From: Thermoanaerobacter thermocopriae JCM 7501
Lineage (GTDB): Bacteria > Bacillota > Thermoanaerobacteria > Thermoanaerobacterales > Thermoanaerobacteraceae
NCBI RefSeq assembly: GCF_001310975.1
Contig: NZ_BAZY01000001.1
Coordinates: forward strand, 62,001 to 126,000
Reading direction: 5' to 3'
DNA: 64,000 nt
Below the pieces are notes generated by a model that was not told the origin of the DNA, did no database searches, and was given only the letters and a program-made list of their open reading frames with translations. Of this stretch, positions 1 through 8,624 are shown piece by piece. The translations under genes and the position numbers were made by a program. Within the stretch, counting starts at the first letter, position 1, and every line of letters begins with the position of its first letter.

Positions 1-218
1 GAGATTGAGAAGACTTATGGGAATTATTCCTGTACCTCAAAATTTTAAAAAAGAAGTCTTGCATTATATAAAAAATTCTATTGAGCTTGACAATTCGCAG
101 AGTAGAAAATTATCTTTTATGCATACGGTAACGAAAAAAATAGAGCTTTACAAGGATTTAAAAAAAAACAAAAAAACTTTTATGAAGCTATAATAAAAGG
201 TGCAAAGGATGTTATTTA
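1..218 (+). CDS. C-terminal part of an unrecognised protein, cut by window edge
   Basis: A basic, lysine-rich reading frame enters from the left edge with no credible start, so this is the tail of a gene. It runs to about position 190. A second frame (through F-Y-E-A-I-I-K-G-A-K) then carries on to a stop at 216-218, which suggests a one-base slip near the A-run at 160-177. No domain is recognised. The end overlaps the start region of the next gene, so the two are probably co-transcribed. Confidence 0.45.
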
Positions 219-910
219 AAATGCTGAGAAAAATTATTAATACCTTTTTTATCAGTGGCATGGTTGTATCACTGTTTTTGACTGTTCTTCTTACTAATTT
301 ACAATATGTAGTAGTTAATAAAGATTTTTATAAAGAGGAATATGTAAAGAATAATGTAATGTTAGTAACAGGCATGAATATTGAAGAGCTTATGAGAGTC
401 ACCCGCATAATGCAGAGGTATTTAATGGGTAAGGAAGAAACCCTAGATGTAATGGCAAAGATTAATGGCAGTAGGCAGAGGATGTTTAATGATAGAGAAT
501 TAGCTCATATGAAAGATGTAAAAAACTTGTTTCAAATGGGCTTTTTTATAAGAAATATGTCAATAATTGTATTTTTACTAATTTTTACATATTTTCTCTT
601 TACAAAATCTTTTTATAAAGTCTTAGATTATCTTTTAAAAAGTACTATATTTATAATAATTTTGTTGTTAGTTTTTGCATTAGGAGTAATGCTGAATTTT
701 GATGATTGGTTTACTGTTTTTCACCTTGTGTTTTTTGACAATGATTTGTGGTTATTAGACGTTGAAAGAGATAGACTTATACAAATGTTTCCTTTAGAAT
801 TTTTTCAAGATGTGGTATTTTTAATTTTCAAAAATGCTTTTTTTACTTTTGCAGTTATACTTGGAATAGTATATGGGATCATGAAAATGACAAAAAAGCC
901 TGTTTTTTAA
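209..910 (+). CDS. DUF1461 (TIGR01906) integral membrane protein
   Basis: About 233 residues. There is one N-terminal membrane segment, then a polar loop with the family-typical stretch around N-D-R-E-L-A-H-M-K-D-V-K, then further hydrophobic segments at roughly residues 110-130, 140-160 and 205-225. This matches the layout I know for DUF1461 proteins of Firmicutes, whose function is unknown. I chose ATG 209, with AAAAGG eight bases upstream; ATG 221 is an equally plausible start because the preceding frame ends at 218. A convergent terminator follows directly. Family assignment is fairly sure; no role can be stated. Confidence 0.75.
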   Translation: MLFKMLRKIINTFFISGMVVSLFLTVLLTNLQYVVVNKDFYKEEYVKNNVMLVTGMNIEELMRVTRIMQRYLMGKEETLDVMAKINGSRQRMFNDRELAHMKDVKNLFQMGFFIRNMSIIVFLLIFTYFLFTKSFYKVLDYLLKSTIFIIILLLVFALGVMLNFDDWFTVFHLVFFDNDLWLLDVERDRLIQMFPLEFFQDVVFLIFKNAFFTFAVILGIVYGIMKMTKKPVF

Positions 911-921
911 ATAGGCTTTTT
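893..921. terminator. Bidirectional terminator
   Basis: AAAAAGCCT at 893-901 pairs with AGGCTTTTT at 913-921. The A- and T-tracts on both sides serve the DUF1461 gene on the plus strand and the FtsH-like gene ending at 923 on the minus strand. Confidence 0.8.
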
Positions 922-922
922 G

Positions 923-2455
923 TCATACGCATAAAGTATTTTCTTCTTCCCATAATGTTTCTAATTCTTCTTTTGTAATTGAGTCTTTTTCTAAAAGCTT
1001 TTGGGCTATTGCAATAACTTTATGTTTGTTTTCCAACAATAATTTTTTGGCAAGCGTATAACAGCTATTTATAATTTTGTCAATTTCTTTATCAACAGTT
1101 TCTGTAGATTTTAACGTATGAAGGTCAAACACTCTGTTTCCTAATTCGCTCATTCCATAGTTGCAAACCATCTGATAAGCAGTTTTTGTAGCTTCTTTAA
1201 GGTCATTTTCGGCTCCTGTTGAGATTTCATTGAATGTTATCTCCTCAGAAGCTCTACCCCCTAAAAGCATGGTTATTTTATTTTTCAACTCTGTTTTTGT
1301 CAATAAGAAAGTATCATCCTTTGGAAAGTTCAATACATATCCCAATGCTTCACCTCGAGGGACGATTGAAATTTTTTCTATAGTATTTACATTCAAAATT
1401 TTTCCAATAATAGCGTGACCTGCTTCGTGATATGCTGCAATAGTTCGTTCTTTTTCTAATACAGATGGATTTTTCTTTTTAAGACCCGCGATTACGCGTT
1501 CTAATGCCTCATCAAATTCCTCTTTTCCAATTTTACTTTTGTTTTTCATTACCGCCAGTATTGCTGCTTCGTTGCACATAGTAGCCAGATGTGCCCCTGT
1601 CATACCGTGAGTTTTTCGGGCTAATTCACTTAAAGATACCGTTTCGTCAAGGGGTTTATTGCGAGTATGTACCTTTAATATTTCCAGTCTTCCTTTCATA
1701 TTGGGTGCTCCAATGTGGATGGTCCTATCAAATCTTCCAGGCCTCAGTAATGCCTCGTCCAACATGTCAATCCTATTTGTTGCTCCTATTACTATAATCC
1801 CCTCATTGCTATTAAATCCATCCATTTCTACCAATAATTGATTCAAAGTTTGGTCTTTTTCTGAGTTATTATCTGAGTTTCTCTTTGTTCCGACTGCATC
1901 TATTTCATCTATAAAAATAATACTGGGAGTACTTTTTTTTGCTTTTGCGAAAAGCGCCCTTATACGACTTGCACCTACTCCTACATATTTTTCTACAAAT
2001 TCTGAACCGGAAGCACTGATAAAAGTAGAATTAGTTTCACCAGCTAGTGCTGTAGCTAAAAGAGTTTTTCCTGTACCTGGTGGTCCGTAAAATAATATAC
2101 CCTTAGGAATTTTTGCTCCCATTTTGTTGTACTTTTCTGTGTTTGTCATAAAGTCGATTATAACTTTTAGTTCATCGATTACTTCATCTAATCCCGCCAC
2201 ATCCTTAAAAGTGATATTATTTTTGCGATGACTGGTGTCTTCCTTTGCTTCAGTTATATTATTATAGTTTACAGGCATGAGCTCCGAGAATTTATTTTTA
2301 AATAGCAGGTAAGTTACGACAATTACTGCTATTGTCAAGATAAAAGAGAGATTGAGGTCTAAATTTGGTTTTACTTCTGAGATAAAGATGTAAATAAAAA
2401 GTAAATTTATAAATGTAGAAAGCACTAAAATAATAATGTGCAAATTCTTTTTCAT
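923..2455 (-). CDS. ftsH: FtsH-family ATP-dependent zinc metalloprotease (short paralogue)
   Basis: A membrane-anchored AAA+ protease that degrades membrane and regulatory proteins. Two N-terminal membrane segments (about residues 5-25 and 36-52) are separated by only about 10 residues, where typical FtsH has a domain of about 70 residues outside the cell. Walker A GPPGTGKT is at 124-131, followed by Walker B (I-I-F-I-D-E-I-D), the second region of homology with R-P-G-R-F-D-R, and the zinc site H-E-A-G-H near 345. At 510 residues it is shorter than housekeeping FtsH (about 600-650). The start ATG has GGGGGCGAG just upstream. The gene stands alone and converges on its neighbour. It is probably a second FtsH-like protein rather than the main one. 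Confidence 0.9.
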   Translation of the reverse strand: MKKNLHIIILVLSTFINLLFIYIFISEVKPNLDLNLSFILTIAVIVVTYLLFKNKFSELMPVNYNNITEAKEDTSHRKNNITFKDVAGLDEVIDELKVIIDFMTNTEKYNKMGAKIPKGILFYGPPGTGKTLLATALAGETNSTFISASGSEFVEKYVGVGASRIRALFAKAKKSTPSIIFIDEIDAVGTKRNSDNNSEKDQTLNQLLVEMDGFNSNEGIIVIGATNRIDMLDEALLRPGRFDRTIHIGAPNMKGRLEILKVHTRNKPLDETVSLSELARKTHGMTGAHLATMCNEAAILAVMKNKSKIGKEEFDEALERVIAGLKKKNPSVLEKERTIAAYHEAGHAIIGKILNVNTIEKISIVPRGEALGYVLNFPKDDTFLLTKTELKNKITMLLGGRASEEITFNEISTGAENDLKEATKTAYQMVCNYGMSELGNRVFDLHTLKSTETVDKEIDKIINSCYTLAKKLLLENKHKVIAIAQKLLEKDSITKEELETLWEEENTLCV

Positions 2456-2587
2456 AATTTCTCGCCCCCACTTTTATTCTGAATGTAGTTTTTGCTTATT
2501 AATACAATTTATTCGCTAATTGAAGAAGTATAAAAAATGATTTTGAAGGCAAAAATGTAAAATAAATGAACGATTAGGAGGGTAGAT

Positions 2588-3569
2588 ATGAAAGGATACA
2601 TGGGAATAGACGTAGGCTCTGTTAGTACTAATATTGCTGTAATTGATGAAAACAATAAAGTGGTAGATTCTATTTACATAAGAACACAGGGTCAACCTAT
2701 TAAAGCAGTTCAAACTGCTCTTCGTGAGATAAAAAATAAAATCGGTGATATGGTTATTAAAGGAGTAGGTACCACAGGAAGTGCAAGGCAATTAACTGGA
2801 TTAATGGTAGGGGCGGACATAGTCAAAAATGAAATTACTGCTCATGCTGTGGCGGCTTCCAATGTAATAAAAGATGTAAGAACGGTAATTGAAATAGGGG
2901 GACAAGACTCAAAAATCATAATTTTAAGAGATGGGGTAGTAGTAGATTTTGCAATGAATACAGTCTGTGCAGCAGGTACTGGTTCTTTTCTTGACCAGCA
3001 AGCACACCGATTAAATATTCCCATTGAACAGTTTGGTGACATAGCCTTACAATCTAAAAGCTGTTAGGATTGCGGGTAGATGTAGTGTTTTTGCAGAGTC
3101 TGATATGATTCACAAACAGCAGATGGGATATGCTCTTGCTGACATAATAAGTGGCTTGTGTGATGCCCTTGTCAGAAATTATCTAAATAATGTAGGGAAA
3201 GGTAAAGAAATAAAAGAGCCGATAGTGTTTCAAGGTGGTGTTGCTGCTAATAAGGGAATAAAGGCAGCATTTGAAAAGGCATTGGGGATGAAAGTATATG
3301 TCCCTGAACATTACGGCGTAATGGGAGCCATCGGGGCAGCAATTTTGGCAAAAGAAGCAGTAAAAGAAAAAGGATATACTTCTTTTAAAGGCTTTGAGGT
3401 AAGTGGTTTTAAATATAGAGCAGTAGGGTTTGAGTGTACTTTTTGTCCTAATCGATGTGAAGTCGTAGAATTTGTACAAGAAGATGAGGTAATTTCAAGA
3501 TGGGGAGATAAGTGCGGCAGGTGGTCTAACAACACTAGTAAAAGAGTACATGCAAATACAGCTAGTTAA
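2588..3569 (+). pseudogene. BadF/BadG/BcrA/BcrD-type acyl-CoA dehydratase activase, frameshifted and truncated
   Basis: The N-terminal half has the ASKHA ATPase start (G-I-D-V-G-S-V-S-T), the I-G-G-Q-D-S-K motif and A-A-G-T-G-S-F-L-D. These are typical of activators of 2-hydroxyacyl-CoA dehydratases and of the large fused activase/DUF2229 proteins. The frame breaks at about 3061 (A-A-A-A-G-C-T-G-T-T), where the family sequence S-P-V-R-I-A-G-R-C would need two more bases. It then resumes from 3062 to 3569. The second half reaches C-T-F-C-P-N-R-C-E, the start of the DUF2229 part, and stops soon after. The large C-terminal portion of roughly 1000 residues that I expect in the fused form is missing. 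The frameshift alone could be sequencing error; the truncation is not explained that way. Confidence 0.8.
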
Positions 3570-3654
3570 TTGTCCACTTCAACTTACACCCTACAATTTC
3601 CTTTACTTAATCTTCTATTAGATATGTTAATCTATATTAAACTTATTAAAAACC

Positions 3655-3683
3655 TTCCGAAATAATATGTAAAACTGTATAAT
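3655..3683 (+). promoter_or_regulatory. Weak sigma-A promoter candidate for the FtsA-like gene
   Basis: TATAAT at 3678-3683 lies 35 bases before the start codon. The -35 position (TTCCGA, 3655-3660, 17-base spacer) is poor. The 150-base gap from 3570 holds nothing else that I can see. Confidence 0.35.
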
Positions 3684-3717
3684 AAAACTATAAAGTAATA
3701 GTTTCGGGGGTTAAAAG

Positions 3718-5472
3718 ATGGATAACCGCGATATTATTTTTGCTCTTGACATTGGGACAAGGGTAGTTGTAGGGATAGTTGGAGTTGAGAATAACGGGAG
3801 ATTCCAAGTGCTTGCTGTGGAACAGATGGAACATGAAAGCAGAGTAATGTTTGATGGGCAAGTTCATGATATAGATAAAGTTGCTAGTGCTGTTGAAAAA
3901 ATAAAGAGAAGGCTTGAAGGTTCTTTAAACATAAAATTAACAGAAGTGTGTATTGCAGCAGCAGGAAGGTCTTTAAAAACTCAATTTGCAAGAGCGGAAA
4001 AAAATATTGATGAAGAGCACGAAATAACAGTAGAAGACATCAACAATCTTGAGTTGGAAGCTCTTGAGATTGCTCAAAATTCTGTTGTTTCGCAATCAGG
4101 GATTACCAAATATCATACAGTCGGTTATACAGTATCCAATTATTATTTAAATGGCTTTCCTATTACCAATTTAAAGGGACATAAAGGTCGTGAAATAGCA
4201 GTAGAAATTTTAGCTACTTTTCTCCCTTACGATGTAGTAGAGGGTCTCTATGCTGCAGTAAAAAAAGCAGGACTTGAAGTTAGCTATATCACTTTAGAGC
4301 CTATAGCGGCGATAAATGTGGCGATTCCGCCTGAAATTCGAATGCTTAATATCGCCCTTGTAGATATAGGGGCAGGTACTTCTGACATTGCTATATCTAA
4401 AGAAGGAAACATAATAGCTTATTCTATGGTGCCTTATGCCGGCGATGAAATCACCGAATCAATTGCCACCCATTTCCTCACAGATTTTAATACAGCCGAA
4501 AAAATAAAGAAGAGTACAAAAAAAGAGATTAAATTTAAAGACGTATTAAATATACAACACAAAATAACTAAAGAAGAAGTGTTACGAATTATAGCGCCAC
4601 AAGTTAAAATTTTGGCGCAAAAAATATGTGATGAAATTGTAAAATATAATGGTAAAAGTCCTTCTGCAGTATTTTTAGTGGGAGGTAGTAGTAATCTTCC
4701 AAATTTACCTGAGGAAATAGCTTCTCTATTGAAATTACCTATAAGCAGAGTATCCGTAAGAGATATAAAATCAGTGGAAATTTTAGATTACAAAGGAAAA
4801 GAGTTGAAAGGCCCACAAAGCATAACTCCAATAGGAATAGCTTACTCTGCAATGATAAATAAAAGAAAAGACTTTATAAAGGTTTATATTGACAATGAAA
4901 CAATAAAAATTTTTAACATAAAAAATCCAACTGTAATGGATGCTTTGATTGCTATAAATTATGATTCTAAAAATTTAATTGTAGAAAAAGGTGAAGACTT
5001 GGTTTTCAGGTTAAACGGTCAAAAAGTTGTTATTAAAGGGGAGGAAGGTGTACCTCCTAAAATATATGTAAATGGTTTATTAGCAAATTTAAAGACTCCT
5101 ATAAAGGATGGAGATAGGATAACAATTGTAAAGGGCAAAAGAGGTCAAGATGCTACAATAACCGCTGGCGAACTACTTAAGCAGCAAAAAGGAAAAGCAA
5201 TTTTTGTTAATAATTCAAAAGTTGATCAAAAATATGTCATAAAAAATGGAGATGAGATAGTTATAAAAGAAGATTTGACAAGCTTTGCTGTTACAGTAAA
5301 TGGAAAAGAAGTTGTGTTAAAGGGAAAAGATGAGTATCTGTTTGTAGACATATTTAATTTTATAGATTTGAAACTGGATGATAACAAAGTACCAGAAATG
5401 AAACTTAACGGAAGGCGTGCCTCCTATACAGATATATTAAAGCCAGGAGATAATATTGAAATTGAAATGTAA
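3718..5472 (+). CDS. FtsA-like actin-fold protein with long C-terminal extension
   Basis: 584 residues. The first 390 or so have the FtsA/PilM/DnaK-type fold: phosphate-1 motif A-L-D-I-G-T near residue 11, an SHS2-like insert at about 85-170, phosphate-2 V-D-I-G-A-G-T-S-D, and adenosine motif V-F-L-V-G-G-S-S-N near 320. FtsA is usually about 410-420 residues. Here the extra 190 residues look like repeated small beta-grasp-like modules (V-N-G/G-D-x-I-x-I patterns) and lack the amphipathic membrane helix of true FtsA. The family is annotated in clostridia as a cell-division FtsA-domain protein. A role in division or envelope assembly is inference. Single-gene unit with its own terminator. Confidence 0.8.
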   Translation: MDNRDIIFALDIGTRVVVGIVGVENNGRFQVLAVEQMEHESRVMFDGQVHDIDKVASAVEKIKRRLEGSLNIKLTEVCIAAAGRSLKTQFARAEKNIDEEHEITVEDINNLELEALEIAQNSVVSQSGITKYHTVGYTVSNYYLNGFPITNLKGHKGREIAVEILATFLPYDVVEGLYAAVKKAGLEVSYITLEPIAAINVAIPPEIRMLNIALVDIGAGTSDIAISKEGNIIAYSMVPYAGDEITESIATHFLTDFNTAEKIKKSTKKEIKFKDVLNIQHKITKEEVLRIIAPQVKILAQKICDEIVKYNGKSPSAVFLVGGSSNLPNLPEEIASLLKLPISRVSVRDIKSVEILDYKGKELKGPQSITPIGIAYSAMINKRKDFIKVYIDNETIKIFNIKNPTVMDALIAINYDSKNLIVEKGEDLVFRLNGQKVVIKGEEGVPPKIYVNGLLANLKTPIKDGDRITIVKGKRGQDATITAGELLKQQKGKAIFVNNSKVDQKYVIKNGDEIVIKEDLTSFAVTVNGKEVVLKGKDEYLFVDIFNFIDLKLDDNKVPEMKLNGRRASYTDILKPGDNIEIEM

Positions 5473-5480
5473 AGGATAAG

Positions 5481-5514
5481 GTCTCCATTGTTAAAAGGAT
5501 GGAGACTTTTCTTT
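5481..5514 (+). terminator. Rho-independent terminator of the FtsA-like gene
   Basis: GTCTCCAT (5481-5488) and ATGGAGAC (5499-5506) form an 8-base-pair stem followed by TTTTCTTT. Confidence 0.85.
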
Positions 5515-5577
5515 ATATTATATTAAGTTGTGTAATTTTCGCATTACTGATATAATTAAAAGAGAGGTGAAAAGAAG

Positions 5578-6084
5578 ATGGATGCATTTATAGAAAAATT
5601 AGTCAAGAAACAAAAAACTTCGAAAGATACTTTATTTAGTATTGGTGTTGTAGTAGCTGCATTAATTATTGTGTTTGGAGTGATACCTTTAATACCAATA
5701 GTCAGAAATTTGTGGATCTTCTTTTTATTTTTGTTTGCCTATTTAGCCTATTACTTAATAAGGTCGAGAAACATTGAGTTTGAGTATTCACTTACAAATA
5801 GCGAATTGGATGTGGATAAAATAATTGACCAAAAGAAGAGAAAACATGTTATAAGCGTTGATTGCAGAGATTTCGAAGTCATGGCAAAAATTAATAGTGA
5901 TAAATTTACACAGGATATAAAAACTATTAAAAATCGAATTGAAGCAGTAAGTTCTATGTCTTCTCCTGATGTATATTTTGCAGTTTTTGAAGATAAAGGG
6001 CTAAAAACTGTTTTGTTTTTTGAGCCAAATGAAAAGATGATAGAAGTGATAGCAAGGTATATACCAAGGAAGCTTTTTAGATAA
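5578..6084 (+). CDS. Small conserved membrane protein, DUF6106-like
   Basis: 168 residues. Two hydrophobic segments (about 20-42 and 45-60) follow a short cytoplasmic lysine-rich start (M-D-A-F-I-E-K-L-V-K). A soluble C-terminal domain of about 100 residues then ends in R-Y-I-P-R-K-L-F-R. This resembles the clostridial DUF6106 family, but I am recalling that from general similarity. Ribosome site GAGAGGTGAAAAG precedes ATG 5578. Function unknown. Confidence 0.7.
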   Translation: MDAFIEKLVKKQKTSKDTLFSIGVVVAALIIVFGVIPLIPIVRNLWIFFLFLFAYLAYYLIRSRNIEFEYSLTNSELDVDKIIDQKKRKHVISVDCRDFEVMAKINSDKFTQDIKTIKNRIEAVSSMSSPDVYFAVFEDKGLKTVLFFEPNEKMIEVIARYIPRKLFR

Positions 6085-6101
6085 TATTGAGAGGTTTGGG
6101 A

Positions 6102-6460
6102 TATGAAAGAAGAATTAAAATTCCTAGATATTAGTAGGAAAACAGGACTATATGTCACAGTATTGAAAGAAATAATAAAAGTAACATCAAAATATACAAG
6201 TGTAAAAAGCAGTTATTTTTGGTTCCAGAGGTCGGGGAGACTTTAGAAAAACGTCGGATATTGATATTTGCCTTTTTGGAGATGAAGTGACACATACAGA
6301 GGTAAATCTTTTAGAATTTGATTTAAGAGAATTAATAAATACTCCTCTTGAGTTTGATGTAGTAAGTTTTAAAAGTATTACGAAAGAGGAATTAAAAGAA
6401 AACATATTGAAGGATGGAGTAGAGGTATATTATAGAAAAAAGATTACTTCAGAGATTTGA
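6102..6460 (+). pseudogene. MntA-type nucleotidyltransferase (antitoxin-like), frameshifted
   Basis: The initial frame starts at ATG 6102. From about 6205 a shifted frame reads A-V-I-F-G-S-R-G-R-G-D, then S-D-I-D-I-C, the G-S-x-x-x-G-D-x-x-x-x-S-D-x-D signature of minimal nucleotidyltransferases. The two halves join if one A is added to the A-run at 6206-6210. In the HEPT/MNT toxin-antitoxin family this protein AMPylates its partner toxin. The partner that follows is only a stub, so the module is defunct here. Confidence 0.7.
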
Positions 6461-6539
6461 AGATTTTAAAAATGCTTTTATGCGTTTAAAAGAAGCCTTT
6501 ACTATCGAGATAGAGAATGAGAAATTCATAAGGAGTTGA
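6432..6539 (+). pseudogene. Remnant of HEPT-domain (HI0074-type) partner
   Basis: About 35 codons read E-K-R-L-L-Q-R-F-E-D-F-K-N-A-F-M-R-L-K-E-A-F, which is the usual N-terminus of nucleotidyltransferase substrate-binding (HEPT) proteins of about 130 residues. The start codon position is ATA and the frame ends after F-I-R-S, so about three quarters of the gene is gone. It overlaps the end of the MntA-like gene, as in intact pairs. Confidence 0.55.
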
Positions 6540-6543
6540 TGAA

Positions 6544-7223
6544 ATGATTAAAGCAGTTGTTTTTGACATGGACGGCGTAATCATTGACAGCGAGCCGATA
6601 CACATTAAATTAGAAAATGAATTATTCAAAAGTTTAGGGTTAGAGATAAGTGAAGAAGAACATTTGACATTTGTAGGCGCATCTTCTTATTACATGTGGA
6701 GAAAAATAAAGGAAAGATTTAATCTTCCACAAAGCGTAGAAGAACTTGTAGAGAAAGACAGGAAAATGTATTTAGATCACGTGTTGAGAACAGGTGAAAT
6801 AATTCCTATAGAAGGCATAACAGAGACGGTAAAAAAATTTTTGAAAAAAAGTATAAATTAGCTGTTGCTTCTTCCTCTCCTATAGATGTGATAAAATTAG
6901 TAGTCAAAAAGTTAGCAATTGACAATTGCTTTGAGGTTCTTGTCTCTGGAGATTATGTAGAAAATAGCAAACCGTCACCAGATATATTTTTATATACAGC
7001 AGCCAAATTAAAAGTAAAACCCTATGAATGTGTTGTAATTGAGGATTCATACAATGGAGTTCATGGTGCTAAAAAAGCAGGGATGACAGTGATTGGTTTT
7101 AAAAATCCCAACTCAGGGAATCAGGACTTATCAGAAGCAGATTTTATTGTGGATTCTTTGGGAGAAGAGTTGTTAGGAATTATAGAGGGATTAAACAATG
7201 AAAAAGATGTTGCTGAAAAGTAA
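6544..7223 (+). CDS. HAD-superfamily hydrolase (beta-phosphoglucomutase-like), one-base frameshift
   Basis: Motif I is D-M-D-G-V-I (nucleophile Asp at about residue 8). A four-helix cap follows. Motif II is A-S-S-S-P in the second frame, the motif III lysine is in K-P-S-P-D-I-F, and motif IV is V-I-E-D-S-Y-N-G-V. This is the order of phosphoglucomutase-type sugar-phosphate phosphatases or mutases. The frame breaks at 6846-6853, where the A-run is one base short (K-K-K-Y-K-L-A-V-A-S-S-S is expected). Restoring it gives 226 residues, the normal length. It ends 11 bases before the ICE attachment site and is the last host gene. Confidence 0.85.
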
Positions 7224-7234
7224 TAAAAAATAAA

Positions 7235-7276
7235 TGGTGCGCCTGACAGGAATTGAACCTGCGACCTCTCGGGACG
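7235..7276 (-). other. attL: 3' half of a tRNA gene (probably tRNA-Arg), ICE left boundary
   Basis: Read on the minus strand, this has a variable loop AGGTC, a T-arm GCAGG-TTCAATT-CCTGT, an acceptor strand CAGGCGC, discriminator A and an encoded CCA ending at 7235. The matching 5' acceptor would be GCGCCTG, as in tRNA-Arg species. No D-arm or 5' half follows to the right, so the gene is cut near the anticodon stem. A tyrosine integrase gene lies next to it, which is the classic picture of integration into a tRNA 3' end. The rebuilt intact tRNA is expected at the other end of the element, outside the window. Confidence 0.85.
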
Positions 7277-7334
7277 TTTTTGAGTAATTTATAACTTTCT
7301 ATAATGTCCTAAACCCGCATAAATACTGATTTTT

Positions 7335-7397
7335 CGTACTTTAACGTACTAAAATAAACTACATCTATCTAAAACTTTTGTGGGAAAAGTGTGGGAA
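7335..7397. promoter_or_regulatory. Probable integrase arm-type binding sites
   Basis: CGTACT occurs at 7335-7340 and 7345-7350, ten bases apart. GTGGGAA occurs at 7380-7386 and 7391-7397, eleven bases apart. Helically phased short direct repeats between the tRNA fragment and int are typical arm sites of Tn916/phage-type integrases. Their function is inferred. Confidence 0.5.
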
Positions 7398-7418
7398 TAA
7401 AATAAAGCCTTGAAACAG

Positions 7419-8600
7419 CTATTTATATATAAAAAGGTCATTTAATGTTTCTACTGCGTTAGTTTTTTCTTTGGGTATTACATGAGTATAAATATTTGCT
7501 GTAGTAGAAATATTAGAATGTCCTAATAGTTCTGATACTATTTTGAGAGGGACTCCTCTTTCAAATAATTTTGTAGCATAGGTATGACGTATAGCATGAA
7601 ATTTTCTGTATTTTACTCCTGCTTTATCTAAAATTTTCTTGTATATTCTTAGGAGATTCCTTGCATCTATAATACTGCCTGATTCTGTTGTAAATACATA
7701 ACCTTTTTCAATATCATTGAGGTAGGCTGGACCTGCCTTTAATTTTTCTTCTCTTTGCTTGTTTCTATATTCCTTGAGCACTGGTATAAGCGATGATGGA
7801 ATTGGAACTGTCCTTATACTGCTTTTTGTTTTTGGTATTTGTTCTATAGTTTTATATTCTCTGTTTCCATTTTGGTCAATGATAGTTACCTGTTTAATTG
7901 TACGCTGAACTTTCAACTCCTTCTTTTCAAAATCAATGTCCGGCCACTTTAAACCCAATAATTCTCCCTGCCTTAGACCTGTACCAAATGCCAACAAAAA
8001 TAATGCTTTTAAGCGATGTCCTTCTAGTGCTTCAGTAATTTTTTTTATTTCTTCATCAGTAAAAGTTTCAATTTTTGCTTCAGCTTTTTCTTCTGGAGTA
8101 CCAGGTATAACTATCTTTTTTCCTGTACAAGGATTTTTAACTAAATATCCTTCATCTATTGCATAGTTAAAAAACGTTTTTAAAAACTTATTTAAAGTTT
8201 TTATTGTTTTGCTGCTTTTCCCTTCTTGATAAAGCTTATTGTAGTACCTCTGTATCTGTATTGATTTTATGAGACTAATTTTTAAACCATATAATTCGCT
8301 ATCCCTTATGTAGTTCCTATACAATCCCTCATATCTTGCAAATGTAGAAGGCTTTCTTGAAACTCTAGCTACTTCAAAAAGCCATACATGCATTAGATCT
8401 CCCAAAGTAATGTCTTGAAAATCAATATTTAATCCATTTTTTATTCCATTTAGATACTCATCTCTTTTTGCTTCAGCCTCTTTTTTTGTTTTACCATAAA
8501 ACTCTTTACGTATTAGCTTTCCATTTGCATCCCTTCCAACAGTAGCTGTAACGCGGTAATACTCCTTTCCGTTTTTAACATAATTTGTTTTCACGGACAT
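7419..8600 (-). CDS. int: Tyrosine recombinase (ICE integrase)
   Basis: 393 residues. An AP2-like arm-binding N-terminus (Y-Y-R-V-T-A-T-V-G-R-D) is followed by a core-binding domain (about 65-165) and a catalytic domain. The catalytic domain has G-T-G-L-R-Q-G-E (Arg I), H-A-I-R-H-T-Y (His/Arg box), L-G-H-S and a C-terminal tyrosine in A-N-I-Y-T-H. The family inserts and excises ICEs and prophages at tRNA genes. It sits 140 bases from the attL tRNA fragment and is transcribed toward it. The length is normal and all catalytic residues are visible. Confidence 0.95.
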   Translation of the reverse strand: MSVKTNYVKNGKEYYRVTATVGRDANGKLIRKEFYGKTKKEAEAKRDEYLNGIKNGLNIDFQDITLGDLMHVWLFEVARVSRKPSTFARYEGLYRNYIRDSELYGLKISLIKSIQIQRYYNKLYQEGKSSKTIKTLNKFLKTFFNYAIDEGYLVKNPCTGKKIVIPGTPEEKAEAKIETFTDEEIKKITEALEGHRLKALFLLAFGTGLRQGELLGLKWPDIDFEKKELKVQRTIKQVTIIDQNGNREYKTIEQIPKTKSSIRTVPIPSSLIPVLKEYRNKQREEKLKAGPAYLNDIEKGYVFTTESGSIIDARNLLRIYKKILDKAGVKYRKFHAIRHTYATKLFERGVPLKIVSELLGHSNISTTANIYTHVIPKEKTNAVETLNDLFIYK

Positions 8601-8624
8601 GAAACATCCTCCTCCACAAAATTT

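Noticed and set aside
7235-7283. A complete tRNA gene at the ICE boundary
   Set aside because: Only T-arm, acceptor strand and CCA are present; no D-arm or 5' acceptor strand exists to the right on the minus strand.
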